Below, one piece after another: positions 46,700 through 57,556 of a DNA stretch of 64,000 nt. Source of the stretch: Magnolia sinica (Eukaryota; Streptophyta; Magnoliopsida; Magnoliales; Magnoliaceae). Within the stretch, counting starts at the first letter, position 1. Every line of letters begins with the position of its first letter. The stretch is taken from positions 72,401,158 to 72,465,157 of the forward strand of contig NC_080583.1 in assembly GCF_029962835.1 (NCBI RefSeq). Reading direction: 5' to 3'. The notes beneath the pieces were generated by a model. The model did no database searches. It had not been told where the DNA came from and saw only the letters and a program-made list of their open reading frames with translations. The position numbers were made by a program, and so were the translations under genes.

Positions 46700-48110
46700 A
46701 TCGCCTTGGTCAGCATATCTGCAGGGTTCTCACTTGTATGCATATTTCCAGAGCAATCGATTCGTCTTCCAGTAATGAACGTATGAAGTGATATCTGATG
46801 TCAATATGCTCGGTCCTTGAATGAAAGATTGAATTCTTAGTCAAGTGTATTGCACTCCGACTGTCACTGTTCAGCTTGCAATCTGCTTGTTTCTTTCCCA
46901 ACTCTTCCATGAAACCTTAGATCCACACCATCTCCTCGCACACTTCTGTAGCTGTAACATATTCTGCTTCTATTGTACTGATGGATACTATCTTCTATAA
47001 CTGAGAGACCCAACTAACTGCAGCACTACCCAGAGTAAAGACATACCCTATAGTGCTTCTTCTGCTGTCAATATCTCATGCAAAATCTGAATCTACGTAG
47101 CCTTGTAGCTTGATTTTTGATCCTTCATAACACAATCCTACAACCACAGTACCTACCAGGTATCTAAGGATCCACTTCACAGCTTCCCAATGTTCTTTCC
47201 CGGGGTTGTTCATGAACCCACTAACAACTCCCACTGCTTGAGCAATATCTGGCCTTGTGCTCACCATAACATACATGAGGCTCCCAATAGCTAACGCGTA
47301 TGGGACTTTAGTCATATAGTCTCGTTCTTCCTACGTCTTCGCACCTTGCTCCTTAAAAAGCTTGAACTGGTTGGCTAATGGAGCGCTAACCGGCTTAGCA
47401 CCTCCCATACTAAATCGATCAAGTACCTTGGCTATGTACTCTGCCTGTGACAAAACTAGTTTCTTATTTTTCTTGTCACGCTTTATCCTCATGCCTAGGA
47501 TTTATTTTGCAGCTTCTAAATCTTTCATGGCAAATTCTCTAGACAATTGTCTTTTGAGATCTAAGATGTCCTTCATGCTTGATCCGGCCACAAACATATC
47601 ATCAACGTACAGAAGAAGGATGATGTACGGCGTATCAAAATTCTTCAAATAGCAACAGTAGTCTGCATGACATCTCCTAAAACTATTTCCCAACATGAAA
47701 CTATAGAATTTCTTGTACCACTGCTTCGGGGCCTACTTTAGGCCATATAAACTCTTCTTCAGTCTACACACATTGTTCTCCTTTCCTGGTGTCACGTATC
47801 CTATCGGAGGATGCATGTATATCTCTTCTTCAAGATTCCCATGAAGAAAGACTATCTTAACATCCAGCTACTTTAGATGTAAGTCCTATGCAGCCACTAT
47901 ACTCAAGAACATGCGAATCGTAGACAGTTTCACCACCGGTGAAAATATTTCAGTGAAGTCGATACCTGCCTTTTGTTGGAACCCTTTCACAACCAGTCTG
48001 GCCTTGTACCGTTTTGAACCATCGTGCTCCTCCTTTAGTCGATAAACTCACTTATTATGAAGAGCTTTCTTACCCTTAGGTAGAGTGACTAGATCTCACG
48101 TATGATTGGA
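46700..48110 (-). pseudogene. Tork-like copia RT and RNase H, broken
   Basis: Minus strand: RT with LLYVDDMFVAGSS (47630-47590), then 'SLMYVMVSTRPDIAQAVG' (about 47285-47230), and RNase H with 'HIDIRYHFIRSLLEDESI' (about 46805-46750). Stops and frameshifts lie near 47700, 47330, 47075 and 46710. Confidence 0.88.
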
Positions 48111-48150
48111 CTCAAGAGAATCCATCTCATCATACATGGCCTGTTCCCAC

Positions 48151-49067
48151 TTAACCCCATGTATCTAACTGTAATGCCTCTTTAAAACACTCCGGTTCAC
48201 CATTATCTGTCAACAGTAGATAATGTAAGGAGGGTGAGCATTGGACCTTGGGTCTCCTCTCCCGAGTAGACCTCCTCACAACTGGTGTCTGCAGTTCTGC
48301 CTCATTATGCTCCTGTGCATGCTCATCCTGTGGCACTGTAAAACCTGTGTCTGGTAACTCTTTTAACTCTACGAATTCTTTCACATCGGCCTTATTTTCT
48401 TGCACATTGTCCTTATGCATTACTTTTTTATTGAAGACTACATCTTTGCTTCTGATGATTTTTCGGTTCTCTGTATCCCAAAACCTGTAGTCAAAATTAT
48501 GCTGCCCGTAGCCTATAAACGTGCACTTCTTGGACTTCGCATCCAGTTTGTTTCTGTGCTCTGCATCAATGTGAACATATGAAGTACAACCGAATACTTT
48601 AAGAACCGTAAGGTTCACTTCTTTCTCAGTCCACGTTTCTTCTGATAGTCCACCATCCAATGATGTTAATGAACTTCTATTAATGAGATATGCGGCAGTA
48701 TTCACAGCATCTGTCCAAAACCTCTTAGGTAACCCTACATGTAACCTCATGCTCCTGGCGCGCTCAAGAATAGTCCTGTTAATGCGCTCAGCCACACCGT
48801 TCTGTTGTGGTGTCCCTGGAATCATTTTCTGATGTTTGATTCCATTTGCTGCATAATACTCCTCAAAACTCTTATCACAATACTCTCTTCTATTATCTGA
48901 TCTGAGACATTTTACTATTTTACCTATCTTGTTTTCTACCATTACTTTCCACTTCTTAAATACATCAAATACATCAGATTTGTGCTTTAAGAAATAGTCC
49001 TACAGTTTTCTACTAGCATCATCAATTAAAAAAAATAAAATAACGTGAGCCACCAAGAGATGATACC
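48151..49067 (-). pseudogene. Tork-like copia integrase core and C-terminus, broken
   Basis: 48942-48151 (263 aa) carries CLRSDN (the second catalytic Asp region), 'IPGTPQQNGVAERINRTI' with the catalytic Glu, and FGCTSYVHID/GYG. The upstream part (FFIDDASRK) lies at 49045-49000 in another frame after a stop. The usual Gly-Gly after SDN reads Arg-Arg. A TRIM-like insert at 49068-49712 separates it from the zinc-finger part. Confidence 0.88.
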
Positions 49068-49712
49068 TGTAAGGCCCACCCCCACAGGACATGATATTAT
49101 CCGCTTTGCCGAAGCTCACAGCTTTAAAACGCGTCATGTCTGTTAAGGGAGGAACCCAACATATAACCACCACAACTCCAGACAATTCTTCTGATGTGGG
49201 ACAAGGTTTCGCCTTCACTGTGGGTACAGTAGCCTGCCAGCACAGTAGCCTGCCAACCACTGGTAGCTTGCCCAGGCCCTTTCGACCCCGCCTACATCAG
49301 CGTCTGCCCACGTGTGCCCACCCACACAAATCAGAAAAAGGCCAGCTTGGCCCTGGTCAGCCAGAGGTGGGTGTAAGGCCCACCCCCACAGCATATGATA
49401 TTGTCCGCTTTGCCGAAGCTCACAGCTTTAAAACGCGTCATGTCTGTTAAGGGAGGAACCCAACATATAACCACCATAACTCCAGACAACTCTTTCGATG
49501 TGGGACAAGGTTCTTCCTTCACTGCGGGTACAGTAGCCTACCATCATAGTAGCCTGTCAACCACTGGTAGCTCACCCAGGCCCTTTAGGCCTCGCTCACA
49601 TCAACGTCCGTCCACATGTGCTCGCCCACATGTGACCACACAGTGATGGGGCATCACAATATCCCCCATGGAGGGCAGAGCTGTCCTCAGCTCCGATACC
49701 ATTTGTAAAGCT
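49068..49712 (-). mobile_element. TRIM-like element: primer site, short internal region and two tandem LTRs
   Basis: Minus strand: a site TGGTATCGGAGCTGAGG (about 49710-49694), an internal region of about 40 bp, a polypurine tract CCATGGGGGATAT (49659-49671), then an LTR 49658-49372 starting TGTGATGCCCC and ending GGGCCTTACA. A second LTR-like unit, 49371-49068, ends with the same GGGCCTTACA. The two units share most of their text, but the second has a different start. No upstream LTR precedes the primer site. No coding capacity. It sits between the GAG-pre-integrase and integrase-core codons of the host copia element. Confidence 0.75.
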
Positions 49713-49832
49713 TACCCTCTTCTGCTTGCCATACACGCAGTCCTCGCAAAATTCTAAGTCGATAGACTTTAGCCCTGGTAGCTTCTCTTTTGACAATAGT
49801 ACCTTCATCCATTTCTCACTCATATGTCCCAA
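49713..49832 (-). pseudogene. GAG-pre-integrase zinc finger of the Tork-like element
   Basis: Text 'LKSIDLEFCEDCVYGKQKRV' (about 49778-49719) matches the C..C..GKQ end of the copia integrase zinc finger. It is then interrupted by the TRIM-like element. Confidence 0.85.
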
Positions 49833-50006
49833 CCTCTGATGCCATAACTACCCATTCACTCCCATTGATACGACTGCGAGTGAACTATACGATCCTGAAG
49901 TCACGTACAAAGTACCTTCCTTCTTGCCTCGAGATATCACCAAGGCAACTTTTGTGACCTTCTAGGAATCACTGGTGAATGTCGTCACATATTTGGTATC
50001 ACCCAA

Positions 50007-50420
50007 CTACCCCACTGAGATCAAATTCCGTCTCAAAGTCGGTATGTGTTTGACATCCTTCAATTTCAAAGTCGTTCCATCTTTTTGATTTACATGAACG
50101 TTTCCCTTTCCAATAATACTGCGTGACTCATCATCACCCAGGTAGACTCTCCCGAAGTCACCTGTCACATAATCACGTAGAACTTCCTTATACGAAGTGG
50201 CATGAAACAAAGCACCTAAGTCTATGACCCAAGACTCATTCCTTGCATCAGGAGACAAGATCAACGCTTCTGTGTCACTCTCCTCAGATAGATTCACTAA
50301 ATCCTTCCTACCTTAAGAGCTTCCTTCTTGTTTCTTAAGAACCCTGCAATCACGTTTCATGTGTCCCTTCTTCCCGCAATGCGAATACCCGTCCTTATCT
50401 TTCGGTCCCTTGGACTTCTT
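50007..50420 (-). pseudogene. Tork-like copia zinc knuckle and protease, altered active site
   Basis: The zinc knuckle at about 50395-50345 reads YSHCGKKGHMKRDC; the first Cys of CCHC is Tyr. The protease (50297-50007) has the region WVIDLGALFHAT, where the family's D-S-G is D-L-G. Both changes suggest loss of function. Translation stops between the two parts. Confidence 0.85.
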
Positions 50421-50579
50421 CATTGACTTATAACGTTCGTGTTTATTCCCTCATTTGTTCAGCGATCTTTCTCTTCCTTCAACGTTTAGAGCATTTCCCG
50501 AATCCCCTGAAACTCTCGATGCCTTTCTTTTAGATTCTTTACTGAAAATTAGACCGGCCACATCATTGAACTTCAGCAT

Positions 50580-51110
50580 TGTCAACCCTGTAGAATTGCT
50601 CACGACAAACACTAAACCATCTTAACTGTCTGACAAACTGGACAAGATCAATAACACCCTGACCTCGTCCTCAAAAGTGATGCCAACGGATTCCAATTGG
50701 CTCGTGACTGTATTGAACTCGTTTAGATGTTTAGCCACACTCCCACCATCTGACATCTTTATGTTGAATAGCCGTTTCATAAGATGAACCTTGTTCGACG
50801 CTGAGGGTTTCTCATACATCGTAGCTAGAGCTTGCATTAATTCTTTTGTGGTCTTCACCTTGGATATATTGAAGGCGACGATCTTAGACAAAGAGAGTCG
50901 GATCATTCCTAGAGCCTTCCAATCCAATAAAGACCATTCATCATCTGTCATCTTTTCTAGTTTCTTCTCTTTTCCTCCTAAAGGAATATAGAGGTCCTTC
51001 TGATATAGATATCCTTCATTTGCATCTTCCAGAAAATAAAGTTTGAACCATTAAACTTCTCAATTCTAGTCTTCCCTTCTTTCGTTATCGCTGCTACCTG
51101 AACTAAACCA
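50580..51110 (-). pseudogene. Tork-like copia gag, frameshifted
   Basis: The start of gag (about 51075-50990: 'RIEKFNGSNFIFWKMQMKDI') is in a different frame from the main part (50951-50622: 'LALATMYEKPSASNKVHLMK'-type, then 'AKHLNEFNTVTSQLESVGI'). The frameshift lies near 50985. Confidence 0.88.
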
Positions 51111-51127
51111 ATAGCTCTGATACTAGT

Positions 51128-51664
51128 TATTGCGCAGCATGCTAACAACGCAAGTGAATCAAGATCCAATCTCCGGTCTCCCCCACAAACGATAAACAGG
51201 AAGAAATATAATCTAGAAGTAGAATCCAAGCATACCAACAAACCACAAGACAGAATTTACGTGGAAAACCCTAACAAGGGTAAAAAACCACGGGTGCAAA
51301 CTTCCGCTATAAAGAAAACGAGATTACAAGCAATATACTCACCTTGGTCGTATAGAAAACCCTTAGCTTGCTTTAAAAAGCCTTTTTTCATACCTTAAAA
51401 TAACCCTAGGACCCCTATTTATAGTTTAGGAAACTTTTGTTCCACACCTCTACGAAACTGCCCCAAATTTACGCAGTCCTCACCAAATCTACGCACAATC
51501 TGCGTAACCCTCGACTAGTCGAGCCCAAAAAACATGCCTCTCTGGACTTTGAGTCGAGTGACCCACTCGACCAGTCGAGTAGTCCCCTCGACCGGTCGAG
51601 CAGTGCGGTGAAAGACCTCCGTTTTACAACGGGCGCATTGGTGTGCTGGCTTCAAACCTCAACA
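51128..51664 (-). mobile_element. 5' LTR of the Tork-like element
   Basis: 537 bp. TATA box near 51418 (CTATAAATAG, minus). The 51496-51603 part contains several CTCGACCRGTCGAG palindromes. It matches 44510-44818 and 46458-46578. Confidence 0.88.
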
Positions 51665-52795
51665 CATGGGAAGAGTACCAAAGCCACTCAATTCACCAAC
51701 CGATTCAGGTTATAATCAAAGTCTATCTTAGGACTAACAACCAGTGATACTCATGGGAAGAGCACCAAATCCACCCAACTTTTCCATCTATTCAAGCTAC
51801 AATCTGAGTCCATCTTGGGACCAACAACTAGTGATGCTCATCGGAAGAGCTCCAAATATAACATCTTACATCAACCCTCCAATAGTCACGTTGCAAGGAG
51901 GATATTTCTCCCCATTCAACAGACCACACGAGCCAACTCCGATTAGTCCAGTCCAATCCGATCACCCGCAACAACCTCTTATCTTGCTAGGGGCAAGCCT
52001 ATCGTAAAACCATATCATCAGGCACTACCGCAACCTCCTCTGGTTCTTTAGGGAAGGGCGGTACCGGTCTATAGTAACAAGGTAGCCATATGGCACTACC
52101 CAGAGTGCACGAAAGTGGAAACATACGTTTGAACGGATGGCGCATCTGGAAAGATATACCCAGAGGACCCTTCCTAGGTATGTCTTCCAAAGCCGAGACC
52201 ACTTTTGATGTGGCAACTCAGCTCAAAACTATTCCTGCTCAAATATACGTGTGAGAACTTCTCTCTACATCCTAGACACATCGAGCGATTTTTGTCTAAA
52301 CGCTCAATAAAGCACATCTCTGAAGATGTCGTGCGTGAAATGATTGCACATATAATAGGGCAACTCCTCGCCCCACGAGCCATCACCTTTTTTTTTAACT
52401 ATAGTTGCCACCTGATGGCCACAACCATGGGTGTTCCATGAACATAACCATTGCTTATAAGGATTGTAGCATCCTGCTCGTCCTAATTAACAATGATTCA
52501 AGTCTTAACATTTGTCCACTTTGGACTACCACGTACTTGGGATTGGACCTGTCCACGTACTTAGGATTGGATTGTAGTGCCTTTGATAACTCCCAAAGGA
52601 AGGTTAAGGGAGAAATCAACCAAGAATTGTAGATCGGTCTAGATACATCTACCATCTCTTTTTAGGTGTTAAACATCCCACCATCATTCAACATTTTCTT
52701 TGGTAGGCCGTGGATACACAAGGTAGACGTTGTCCCTTCTACCCTCTATAAAAGAGTCAGTACATCTTTGGCGATAAGGTATTGTTCATCCCGAA
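51665..52795 (+). pseudogene. Ty3/gypsy gag end and protease (Tat-like), broken
   Basis: Continuation of the gypsy matrix after the copia insertion. 51665-52000 repeats 'catgggaagagcaccaa'-type text. 52205-52400 gives a stretch before the protease. 52430-52760 reads as a retropepsin in which the family's D-[NG]-G-S-S position shows LINNDSSLNICPL (Asp-Ser-Ser context). FGRPWIHKVDVVPSTLY follows at about 52700-52745. Stops at 52441, 52630 and elsewhere. RT and integrase are not in the window. Confidence 0.7.
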
Positions 52796-52799
52796 GGAT

Positions 52800-53230
52800 C
52801 CTAAGCAACTCTTTCCCATGATGTATGTGCTTTATCCACGCCATCCATCCATCCATGATTTTTGGGCATGAACCCAAAACTTAATCATATCCAAAGCTTA
52901 AGTGGACCACACCACAATGAGGATAGTGAGTCCACCGTTGAAACCTTCATAGGGCCCACAGTGATGTTTATTTGTCATCCAACCTGTTGATAAGGTCACA
53001 TGGACTTGGATGAAGGAAAAAGATAAATATCCGGTTGATCCAAAACCTTTGTGCCCCGCAAGAAGTTTTCAACGGTATGCATTCAATCCCAACTATTTCC
53101 TATGGTGTGATCCACTTGAGCTTTAGATATGCTTCAATTTTTGACTCATGCCCTAAAATGTGCTAGAAAAATGAATGGATGGCGTGGATAAAAACATATA
53201 CATAACGATGGTCCTCACGGAGTCCCAACA
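52800..53230. mobile_element. Family C foldback MITE copy
   Basis: A nearly complete copy: 'atgatgtatgtgctttatcc' left arm, 'gtggaccacaccacaatg', 'tccaccgttgaaaccttcat', 'tgatgtttatttgtcatcca', 'tccggttgatccaaaacctt', 'gaagttttcaacggtatgca', and right arm 'gatggcgtggataaaaac'. Confidence 0.82.
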
Positions 53231-53575
53231 CCAAATCTAATCAAACTGATTCCTTTACGCAAAACAGTAGTGGATACATGATCTTGGACCGGAATCGACC
53301 ACAACACCTGTACTATGGCCATGATTTATATGTTAAAATCCCCTCCATAAACCAGGTAAGAACCTTTTTTTTTTTTTTTTTCCCACTGTACATACAAAAG
53401 ATTAATACATCTTATTATGGGCCACGCTAAGGGCTCCTTTTAGAGCTTGTAATTAAATGGAGAATGAATTTAGAGGTGAATGAATTCGAAGTATATGGCT
53501 TACAAAGTTGTGTTAGGACCAGAGTAAATGAAATGCATTGGAGATCAAAATATTATGTTTGGATGGGTGTAAATG
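53231..53575. other. Intergenic segment before the Mutator-like MITE
   Basis: Contains a poly(T) tract at 53367-53382 and 'gtaattaaatggagaatgaat' text that continues after the MITE (54145 onward) as the interrupted host sequence. No gene. Confidence 0.5.
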
Positions 53576-53820
53576 GCGCGGATTGGATACTGACGAGGTC
53601 AGTGGCCAAATTGCTACTGAAGTGACGTCACCAATGTGGACCCCACCATGATGCATGTGTTGTATCCATACTGTCCAACCATTTTTAGAGATTGTTTTAT
53701 GACATTACAAAGAGAATGAGATAGATCTAAAGTTCAAGTGGACCCCACCATAGAAAATAGTGGGGACAGTGACATCCACCGTTCAAAACTTCTTAAGGGC
53801 CACAATAGTTTCCGATGAAG

Positions 53821-53856
<36 letters not shown>

Positions 53857-54144
53857 TTCATCTATCTCTATGTTAACTTATGAATAGGATGGATCTCAAA
53901 AATACATCACTGTGGACCCTATAAATGTTTCAATGGTGATTGTGACGGCTCCCACGTTTTTCTGTGGTGAGTCCACTTGAAATTTAGATCTATCTCATTT
54001 TCTTTGTAATGCCATAAAAAGATCTCTACAAATGGTTGGACGGCATGGATACAACACATGCATCATGATGGGGTCCACAGAGCTTGGTGACGTCACATCA
54101 GTAGCGATTTGGCTACTAACATTGCCAGTATCCAATCCGCGCCC
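53576..54144. mobile_element. Family C foldback MITE, complete, 9-bp TSD GTGTAAATG (Mutator-like)
   Basis: 569 bp. The left end GCGCGGATTGGATACTG and right end CAGTATCCAATCCGCGCCC are inverted repeats, and the arms stay complementary almost to the centre. GTGTAAATG flanks both sides (53567-53575, 54145-54153). A 9-bp duplication points to Mutator-superfamily transposase; an 8-bp reading would point to hAT. The centre holds a (TA)n tract (53824-53853). No coding capacity. This copy defines the family ends for the other copies in the window. Confidence 0.88.
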
Positions 54145-54446
54145 GTGTAAATGGAAGGAATTGGAATGCATTTGAAAATTTCAAGATATTCACATGATAT
54201 CCCGAATCAGCTTGAATATTCTTACTTAGTGTACGTATTCGTTATTTAATAGAAGGATTGTAATAAGCCCATTGAAATATGTACCTTAGACAAAAATGAG
54301 AAAATTTCGAGTCTCGGGTAGGCCACAAACCTGTCAACATTTTTTAACCGTGCATTTAGATGGCCATCATTTGGACGGTTTGGATTATTCTTTTGGTGCG
54401 ATTTTAGTGATGTAGCCCATATTTGTTTTGTTTTGGAGTATCATTA
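54145..54446. other. Intergenic segment
   Basis: No gene or repeat seen apart from the host sequence of the MITE to its left. Confidence 0.5.
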
Positions 54447-54697
54447 GGGCCTGTTTGGCCCGGCACATCCCATGGTATTAGGAGGGATGTGCGACTCTCC
54501 AAGGGAGCTCACAAATGCATTTCACCCCATTTACTTCCAAATCCCTATAGAAGATTTCATCAACGTGTACATTTACTCCATTTCATTTCATTTACATGCA
54601 TTTACTTCCATCCAAAAACACCGCGGGTACCATTTACCTCCATTTACTCCTAATTCCATCCATTCGCCTCCATTTACTCTCATCCAAATGGCCTCAT
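54447..54697. mobile_element. Tourist-like MITE
   Basis: The left end TAGGGCCTGTTTGGCC and right end ATCCAAATGGCCTCA are imperfect inverted repeats of the same GGGCCYGTTTGG type as 19559. The inside is rich in 'ccatttact' repeats. The target duplication is unclear. Confidence 0.65.
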
Positions 54698-54714
54698 AGA
54701 AAACCACCACCTTA

Positions 54715-55293
54715 GTTTTGATTAGGCTGATTTGTGTATATTTTCTTCATCCTTGTGAATGATACCAGATTAATGGATTTGATGAAAGATACAACCCATG
54801 TGGCCAAACGGTCCGGTTTGATTCGGTTCTAGAGTGCACCGGTTCTGGTTCCGGTTCCAAAAATCAAAGAACCAATGACATCAGTTCGGTTCTCGGTTTA
54901 GGGGTATGTAGAACCGAATCGAACCGTGAACCGATCCGTAGAACCAAACTGTGGATCCGATCCGTGGAACCGAACGGATGTATTTTTGCACACCTTATAA
55001 TTATTTTCTCTAAAACAATTATTTTCGTAAATGTATTTTTGCACACCTTATACAATATCTAAACCATTCATCAAATGGACCACAACATGGATGGACATGG
55101 GCTTGCAATTGGGCTGGATTATAAAAAGCCCAAAACCGTGGAACCGATCCGGTCGGTTCTAGGGTGCCAACGGTCCGGTTCCGGTTCCGAATTTCCTAGA
55201 ACCGTTTTGATTAGGCTGATTTGTGTATATTTTCTTCATCCTTGTGAATGATACCAGATTAATGGATTTGATGAAAGATACAACCCATGTGGC
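54715..55293. repeat. 90-bp direct duplication flanking a 'ggttccggttcc' inverted-repeat segment
   Basis: 54715-54804 equals 55204-55293 by eye. The 399 bp between them start and end with 'cggttctagrgtgc..ccggttccggttcc' text in inverted or direct forms and carry several 'gaaccgatccg' motifs. It is either a tandem duplication of a 489-bp unit or an insertion with a long target duplication. Confidence 0.8.
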
Positions 55294-56730
55294 TCCATCA
55301 TGTCTTAAAATGAGATGACGAAAGGGATGGACGGAGTGGTTATAACATATGCATCAAAGTGGGCCCCACACAGCTTAGGTTACGGGATATTCCAGTAACT
55401 CTGGATTCCCGTACATCACAGTGGGCCCCACAGAGCTTGGGCTAAAGGGGATTCCTGTAACCTGGGGTTCCAGCCCAAATTCTCTTCCATCAACCGATCG
55501 TTGGATTCTTGGAAGGGCCCACTAATTGGGTGGTAGCATCCATATCAAATATATAGTTGGGGATTGTTACTGGTGGGTCCCATCATTTCCACCAAATGGG
55601 GGGGGGGAACCTGCCTTCTTTCTCCCGTTTCAATAAATCAATCATCTTACTGGTGGGGCCCACCGTTTCAATCAAAACGTGTTGATTTCATGTGTGGCCC
55701 ACCAAATGTTGAAATAATCAGGACATGAGTGACTCAAATCATGAAAGCTTTGATGAAAATAAACATTCAAAGATGCCCACAGCCCACCTAACTTTGCCTT
55801 TCACTTTCCTTAGTTTTTTCCCTTCCTTTTGTTTTCTTTATAATAATGGATTCCTACCTATACTATTATTAATTCCTTCAGTGAACCTATCTATGGCTCT
55901 TCATAAAAAAGTTCTTCCCCTAAAAAATTCCTTCCCAAATTGCCCCTCCAAATCATAGTCTTTGAATGGCTTCGATTCGCCGTTGAATGGCCCGCCACGG
56001 GGGGCGAATCCGATGTTCAGAAAGAGTCGACCCAATTCCAAATCACCATCTTTACTTCTTCATTTGCTAAAGAGGTTAATTTATATGATGTCAAACGAGA
56101 GTGGAGACGAACAATTTTACTTGGATATTAGTTTTATAGGGAACTTTGAATATTCAAAGGACATAGGAATACATTTTAAATATAGGTTTCTAATGCAAAA
56201 TGCCTCTGATTTTTGAAAGGAAAAATTATATTATTGCCCTCATCTTTTTCTTTTTCTTCACAAAGTGGAGAATCCAATTTTATTTTTTTTAGCCCAGGCA
56301 GTATGTGTTTGATATCAAATAGGTGCACACCAACATGATTATTAGGTGAACCAAAAATCTTAGGGATTCAATCAAAACAATGCATTAAAAATTATATGCA
56401 CTACTCAAAACATCTAAATTCAAATGTAGTCCATTTAATGGCGGGGTGCATGTGTTGGATGGCTTGGATGTCATATACATATCACGGGAGTTCAACGATT
56501 CTTTGACTTTTATTACTTTTAAAGAAAAACTTAGATGGAGGAATTTTTACAATTTCCTTCTTAAAAAAGCACCTCCCTGTAATCTATAATTGTTGAGGCA
56601 TTATTTGGTCAAAAGTTGATTCCTAGGAATTTTGTGGTAAAAATCCCTTTTAAATTAAGTCAGCGTATTTTGGTAATTTGAAGGTGTGTGCTTTGGTTAA
56701 AAGGTACGGTTCAGATTTTATTTGAAAAAA
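55294..56730. other. Intergenic region, no gene recognised
   Basis: Short frames at 55725-55958 and 55940-56216 lack domain motifs and neighbours. 'gtggggcccaccgtttcaat' motifs and a G9 run at 55600 are present. AT-rich after 56200. Confidence 0.5.
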
Positions 56731-56903
56731 GATAGTAACTTAGGCCCTTTTTTGGCATATGCCTAGGAGTTAATCTCATTTTAGTTAATAATAGTTATTC
56801 ATCAAAGATATTGATTTCTAATACATAATAAGTTTATGATGATTTCTACATTATTAACTAAAATGAGATGATCCTGTTTTAAAGCATCTACCAAACCAGG
56901 CCT
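56731..56903. mobile_element. Small Tourist-like MITE
   Basis: The outer ends TTAGGCCCTTTTTTGGC and GCATCTACCAAACCAGGCC are weak inverted repeats. An inner pair, 'atctcattttagttaataat' and 'attaactaaaatgagat', is strong. About 170 bp, non-coding. Confidence 0.65.
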
Positions 56904-57191
56904 TCTCTCCCACTATGTACAACTAGGGTTGTACATCGAACCGAGTCGAGTCAAGCTGGGCCAAGCTCGGCTTGACTCGTCTGTGCTATACTTGAGTTCG
57001 AGAGCTCAAGCTCGCCCTCGAGCTTAACATTGAAGCTTGGCTTGTTTGCCAAAGCTTTCGAGTCAATCTCAAGTTGAGCTAGTGGTTCGAGTTGAGTCGA
57101 GCTTATTCATATGTCAACCCAGCGCCCAATCCAACCCAGGACCCAATCCAAATCAAAAATAAAAAAATCAATAGAACTGAAATCATACACA

Positions 57192-57193
<2 letters not shown>

Positions 57194-57269
<76 letters not shown>
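57194..57269. repeat. (TA)n microsatellite
   Basis: About 37 TA units. Ile-Tyr repeat frames here are spurious. Confidence 0.97.
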
Positions 57270-57273
<4 letters not shown>

Positions 57274-57450
57274 CATATCTTTGTGGTGGTCGAATGGGGT
57301 AAGAGTAGTCGTCGAGTGGGCTGAGACGAGTCGGGTTGGGCACGGATCAAGGAGAGGAGGAGAGAGAGAGAGAGGGGGAGGGGAGGAAAGAGAGGGTCGG
57401 GTAGGGTTGGCGTCGGGTAGAGTTTCGTTTTGTTTTGTTTTTTTAGTTAT

Positions 57451-57464
57451 ATATATATAAATAT

Positions 57465-57531
<67 letters not shown>

Positions 57532-57556
57532 AATATATATATATATATATATGTAT
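57451..57556. repeat. (TA)n/(CA)n microsatellite
   Basis: TA runs with short ACAC and ATAC interruptions. Confidence 0.95.

Larger units (their letters stand above)
44510..51664 (-). mobile_element. Tork-like Ty1/copia element, TSD CATGG, with nested insertions
   Basis: The left edge TGTTGCGCAGC (44510) and right edge CCTCAACA (51664) are flanked by CATGG at 44505-44509 and 51665-51669. The 5' LTR is 51128-51664 (537 bp). A tRNA-Met-type site (AGTATCAGAGCT, minus) lies at about 51110-51126, and a polypurine tract AAGTGGGAGAT just inside 46579. The 3' LTR is 44510-44818 plus 46458-46578, interrupted by gypsy LTR pieces. Coding order on the minus strand is gag-protease-integrase-RT-RNase H. 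All frames are damaged. The gypsy host reads through at both ends. Confidence 0.92.

Noticed and set aside
55725..56216. Possible small gene from consecutive plus-strand frames
   Set aside because: No domain, no start context or splice logic linking the frames, and low-complexity Phe/Pro text.
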